Of a stretch of 64,000 nucleotides of DNA, positions 61,424-64,000 are shown in pieces. Every line of letters starts with the position of its first letter. Within the stretch, counting starts at the first letter, position 1. The notes beneath the pieces were generated by a model that saw only the letters and a list, made by a program, of their open reading frames with translations, was not told the DNA's origin and searched no databases. The position numbers were made by a program, and so were the translations under genes. Source of the DNA: an uncultured Cellvibrio sp. (lineage in GTDB: Bacteria > Pseudomonadota > Gammaproteobacteria > Pseudomonadales > Cellvibrionaceae); assembly GCA_946480695.1 (NCBI GenBank), contig CAMLKG010000022.1, positions 1 through 64,000 on the forward strand, given 5' to 3'.

Positions 61424-62494
61424 ATGAAATTATCTAGCAACAGCAAACATCTACTTTCTTCTTTAATCTGTGCCACCGCCGTTTGCGCATCGGCAGTGAG
61501 CGCGCAAACCCTGACCAGTAATTCAACCGGAACCAACAACGGGTTTTACTATTCCTTCTGGAAAGATTCGGGTAGTGCATCGATGACGTTGCATTCCGGG
61601 GGCCGTTATGCGTCCCAATGGAACAACGGCACCAATAACTGGGTGGGTGGTAAAGGCTGGAACCCGGGCAGTAGCTCACGCGTGATCAGCTATTCGGGTT
61701 ACTACGGGGTCAGCAATAGCCAGAACTCCTACCTGGCGCTCTATGGCTGGACCAGAAGCCCGCTGATTGAGTATTACGTTATTGAAAGTTACGGTTCGTA
61801 CAACCCCGCAAGCTGTTCCGGCGGTACCGACTACGGCAGCTTCCAAAGTGATGGTGCTACCTACAATGTGCGTCGTTGCCAGCGCGTTAACCAACCATCC
61901 ATTGATGGCAACCAAACCTTCTACCAATATTTCAGTGTAAGGAACCCCAAAAAAGGTTTCGGTAATATTTCCGGTACCATCACCTTTGCCAACCATGCTA
62001 ATTTCTGGGCGAGCAAAGGCTTGAATTTGGGTAACCATAACTATCAAATTATGGCGACCGAAGGCTATCAAAGTAACGGTAGTTCCGACATCACCGTAAG
62101 CCAGGGCAGCAACAACGGCGGTGGTGGCAGTTCCAGCTCTACCCCGTCCACCGGTGGCGGCAAAACCATTGTGGTACGCGCACGCGGTACGAGCGGCCAG
62201 GAAAGCGTTACGTTGCGGGTGAACAATACTGCGGTCAGGACCTGGACCTTGAGCACCACCATGACTGACTACACCATGTCCACCAGCTTATCCGGCGGGT
62301 CAGTGGTAGAGTTCACCAACGATGCTTCCGGCCGCGATGTCCAGGTGGATTACATTAGCGTGAACGGCAGTGTACGCCAGTCTGAAAACCAAACCTACAA
62401 CACCGGGGTCTACCAGAACGGTGCCTGTGGTGGCGGTAATGGTGGAAGCGAATGGATGCATTGCAACGGCGCTATCGGGTACGGCAACCTTTAA
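61424..62494 (+). CDS. GH11 endo-xylanase with C-terminal CBM60, cassette 2
   Basis: The domain layout is the same as the cassette 1 enzyme: signal peptide to SAQ, GH11 with [11 protein letters not shown] and [10 protein letters not shown] carrying the catalytic Glu pair, a Gly/Ser/Thr linker four residues longer, and a CBM60. Most differences from copy 1 are in the signal peptide, the linker and a few loop positions. I use ATG 61424 with GGAG at the same spacing as in the other copies; the upstream frame start at 61397 lies within the leader. Confidence 0.96.
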   Translation: MKLSSNSKHLLSSLICATAVCASAVSAQTLTSNSTGTNNGFYYSFWKDSGSASMTLHSGGRYASQWNNGTNNWVGGKGWNPGSSSRVISYSGYYGVSNSQNSYLALYGWTRSPLIEYYVIESYGSYNPASCSGGTDYGSFQSDGATYNVRRCQRVNQPSIDGNQTFYQYFSVRNPKKGFGNISGTITFANHANFWASKGLNLGNHNYQIMATEGYQSNGSSDITVSQGSNNGGGGSSSSTPSTGGGKTIVVRARGTSGQESVTLRVNNTAVRTWTLSTTMTDYTMSTSLSGGSVVEFTNDASGRDVQVDYISVNGSVRQSENQTYNTGVYQNGACGGGNGGSEWMHCNGAIGYGNL

Positions 62495-62521
62495 AACTGC
62501 GGTTGGATCGTGCAACATCAC

Positions 62522-62547
62522 AAGGGGCGGATAATCCGCCCCTTTTT
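62522..62547 (+). terminator. Leaky terminator between xylanase and HEAT gene, cassette 2
   Basis: AAGGGGCGG-ATAAT-CCGCCCCTT plus TTT. The stem equals the cassette 1 terminator and only the loop has changed. Confidence 0.75.
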
Positions 62548-62579
62548 ATAATAATGATAAGTATCAGCAACGGATCACT

Positions 62580-63395
62580 ATGAGTATCGCCAAAAAATAC
62601 TTGCTATTGAGTGTCCTCCTCGGCGCGGTAATTACCCTTTGCCTGGGTAGCCTACTGATGGTTTCCTACCACAGGAACGACTTCCTGGAACGCAGGGTAC
62701 AGGAGCTGGAATCCCAACTTGCGCAATATTCGCAAGCGCGAATGACGGCCATCAAAATGGCTGGGCCGGGTGCGGCCAGTTCACCGGTAGATCGCATGAT
62801 TAAGGATTTAAGTACCCGTTTTGTGGATGATCCCCGCACCATCGCCGAAAAATTGCATGATTTCCTTAACGAGCAAACCGATGCGCAGCACCAGGCGATC
62901 GCCTGCAAAGTGGTCGCGGATATGGCGGATAATCGTGATGCGCTGGGTGACCAGGAACTGGATTGGCTTTACCGGCAACAAACCGGGGCGCTCAAGCGGG
63001 TTGTTGCGCAGGTTTTATCCTTGCGTGGTGACAATCGACTTTTAGATGCCTATATCGCCGAACACCAGGCCGCATTGGCCAGCGATAACCCCGGGGAACG
63101 GCGCAAGGCGTTGGGGGAACTGGCGAAAACCCGCTATGCGGGGGCTGCTGACATGGTTGTCCCGCTGCTGGGCGACACGGATACCACCGTCCTGCTCGAT
63201 GCCTTGCTCGCCTTACGCGCAACGGGTAATGAACGCCACATTGGACCACTCCAGGAACTGGTGAAACACCCCGATCCATCGGTGGGTTGGCTGGCGGCGG
63301 ATGCGCTTAATAACCTTGAAATCCTGAGTGAAAAAGCGCGAATTCGCCTGCTATCGGCAGATATTGTCGCAGAATTGCCGCCAATAGCACCTTAA
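62580..63395 (+). CDS. Membrane-anchored HEAT-repeat protein, cassette 2
   Basis: This 271-residue paralogue of the 60101 gene has a stronger membrane helix (KKYLLLSVLLGAVITLCLGS, about residues 5-24) after a basic start, a shorter linker (about 42 residues less) and the same C-terminal repeats (ELAKTRYAGAADMVVPLLGD, RATGNERHIGPLQELVKHPD, LLSADIVAELPP). It lacks the Ala/Pro-rich spacer of the first copy. No enzyme motif is seen. It stands 33 bases behind its terminator. Confidence 0.8.
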   Translation: MSIAKKYLLLSVLLGAVITLCLGSLLMVSYHRNDFLERRVQELESQLAQYSQARMTAIKMAGPGAASSPVDRMIKDLSTRFVDDPRTIAEKLHDFLNEQTDAQHQAIACKVVADMADNRDALGDQELDWLYRQQTGALKRVVAQVLSLRGDNRLLDAYIAEHQAALASDNPGERRKALGELAKTRYAGAADMVVPLLGDTDTTVLLDALLALRATGNERHIGPLQELVKHPDPSVGWLAADALNNLEILSEKARIRLLSADIVAELPPIAP

Positions 63396-63564
63396 TAGGC
63401 ATTTTTTGGTTTCCAGTAAAACAAGCTATTTATTAATAAAAAAACGCTCATTTTTTATGCCATAGCGAAGCCGTTTTGGCGCCGGATTCCGGCTTTTCCT
63501 AAACGGTTTCTCCGCTAAAAACTGCTAACCATTTCCGCTTTTACAATGCTTTATTGTTATAAAG
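63396..63564. other. Spacer between cassette 2 and cassette 3
   Basis: Non-coding and AT-rich. GCCGG-ATT-CCGGC-TTTT at 63481-63497 is a short terminator for the second HEAT gene. Confidence 0.55.
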
Positions 63565-63603
63565 ACCATAAGCATATGGTTAATCCGACCATATTTATAT
63601 GGT
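63565..63603. promoter_or_regulatory. Twin xylanase operators, cassette 3
   Basis: ACCATAAGCATATGGT (63565-63580) and ACCATATTTATATGGT (63588-63603) are both perfect for the ACCATA-N4-TATGGT arms; centres are 23 bp apart (about two helical turns). Confidence 0.7.
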
Positions 63604-63607
63604 TTAT

Positions 63608-63637
63608 TTGACAATAAGTCTCATTAAAAAGTATACA
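63608..63637 (+). promoter_or_regulatory. Xylanase promoter, cassette 3
   Basis: TTGACA (63608-63613), spacer 18, TATACA (63632-63637). Confidence 0.7.
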
Positions 63638-63642
63638 AGTAT

Positions 63643-63795
63643 CCATCGAAGCCGCTACGCAGCGTTTTAAGAATAACAGCGATGAAGTATGGCGCTCGAT
63701 TTAACGCCTGTTCGCAACGAACAGGATCGGTCCTCAACAGCCCTCCTCCTCTATGGGTGGTATTGGTTGAGTGGGCTACATTCTGGAGATTAATA
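63643..63795 (+). promoter_or_regulatory. Conserved xylanase leader RNA, copy 3
   Basis: Same blocks as before. The hairpin is CCTGTTCG-CAA-CGAACAGG (63707-63725): a C to T change in the left arm is matched by G to A in the right arm, so the stem is kept. Confidence 0.7.
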
Positions 63796-64000
63796 ATGAA
63801 ATTCCTTGCCATCGGCAAACGCGCCCTGACAGCGCTCGTTTGCACTGCGGCACTCGGCGCGACAACGGCCAGTGCCCAAAACCTGACCAGTAACTCAACC
63901 GGTACCAACAATGGGTTCTATTACACCTTTTGGAAGGATTCCGGCGATGCATCCATGAACCTGCTGGCCGGCGGCCGCTATACATCCCAATGGACCAACA
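63796..64000 (+). CDS. GH11 endo-xylanase, cassette 3 (partial)
   Basis: This runs off the right edge. The 68 visible residues comprise a signal peptide (to TASAQ) and the GH11 start with [20 protein letters not shown], a little more diverged than the other two copies. Any CBM and HEAT partner must lie beyond the window. Confidence 0.9.
   Translation, partial: MKFLAIGKRALTALVCTAALGATTASAQNLTSNSTGTNNGFYYTFWKDSGDASMNLLAGGRYTSQWTN

Overview
The window comes from the replication-origin region of a polysaccharide-degrading gammaproteobacterium. The order gyrB-recF-dnaN-dnaA // rpmH-rnpA-yidD-yidC-mnmE // mnmG-rsmG-parA-parB-atpIBEFHAGDC-glmU ... glmR-glmS is the pseudomonad/cellvibrio order. The poly-serine linkers and the secreted GH9, GH16 and GH11-CBM60 enzymes point to Cellvibrio or a close relative. 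The genus is inferred from gene content; no database search was run.

Left edge (0-5 kb): two small unknown genes, leuA with a divergent Lrp-type regulator, a CAP-domain lipoprotein and a 53-residue basic protein. Core (4.9-34.8 kb): gyrB, recF (with two exact parS sites inside it), dnaN and dnaA read leftward; rpmH to mnmE, then mnmG to glmS, read rightward. Two spacers carry consensus DnaA boxes (dnaA-rpmH and mnmE-mnmG). Sampled base counts place the GC-skew switch at mnmE-mnmG, so that spacer is the better oriC candidate. A lipoprotein GH9 glucanase is inserted between glmU and the glmR-glmS pair.

Accessory part 1 (34.8-38.9 kb): a decayed ECF sigma-factor fragment, two GH16 lichenases whose fold is circularly permuted (as in the Fibrobacter enzyme), and a membrane-bound AraC-type regulator.

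Accessory part 2 (39.0-52.2 kb): a sulfur or oxyanion locus. A leftward operon encodes an RND/MMPL exporter, a LolA-like protein, a beta-barrel protein and a cysteine desulfurase. A rightward set encodes an ArsR-rhodanese fusion regulator, a DsrE protein, a PhnC/PhnE/PhnD-like ABC transporter (its permease is a double fusion with a Cys-rich tail), a transglutaminase-like protein and a sulfide:quinone-oxidoreductase-like flavoprotein. Three related TCAAGC-containing operators lie in front of the three transcription units, which suggests one regulon under the ArsR-rhodanese protein. A structured leader of about 110 nt precedes the transporter genes.

Accessory part 3 (52.4-58.6 kb): a di-haem MauG/RoxA-like cytochrome, a GMC oxidoreductase and a mono-haem cytochrome, suggesting a periplasmic oxidation module of unknown substrate.

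Right end (58.7-64.0 kb): a repeated cassette, two copies complete and a third running off the edge. Each has dyad operators just upstream of a TTGACA promoter, a conserved leader of about 150 nt with a covarying hairpin, a GH11-CBM60 xylanase, and, in the two complete copies, a GGGGCGG-stem terminator and a membrane-anchored HEAT-repeat protein. This pairing and its shared leader are the most novel-looking feature of the window.
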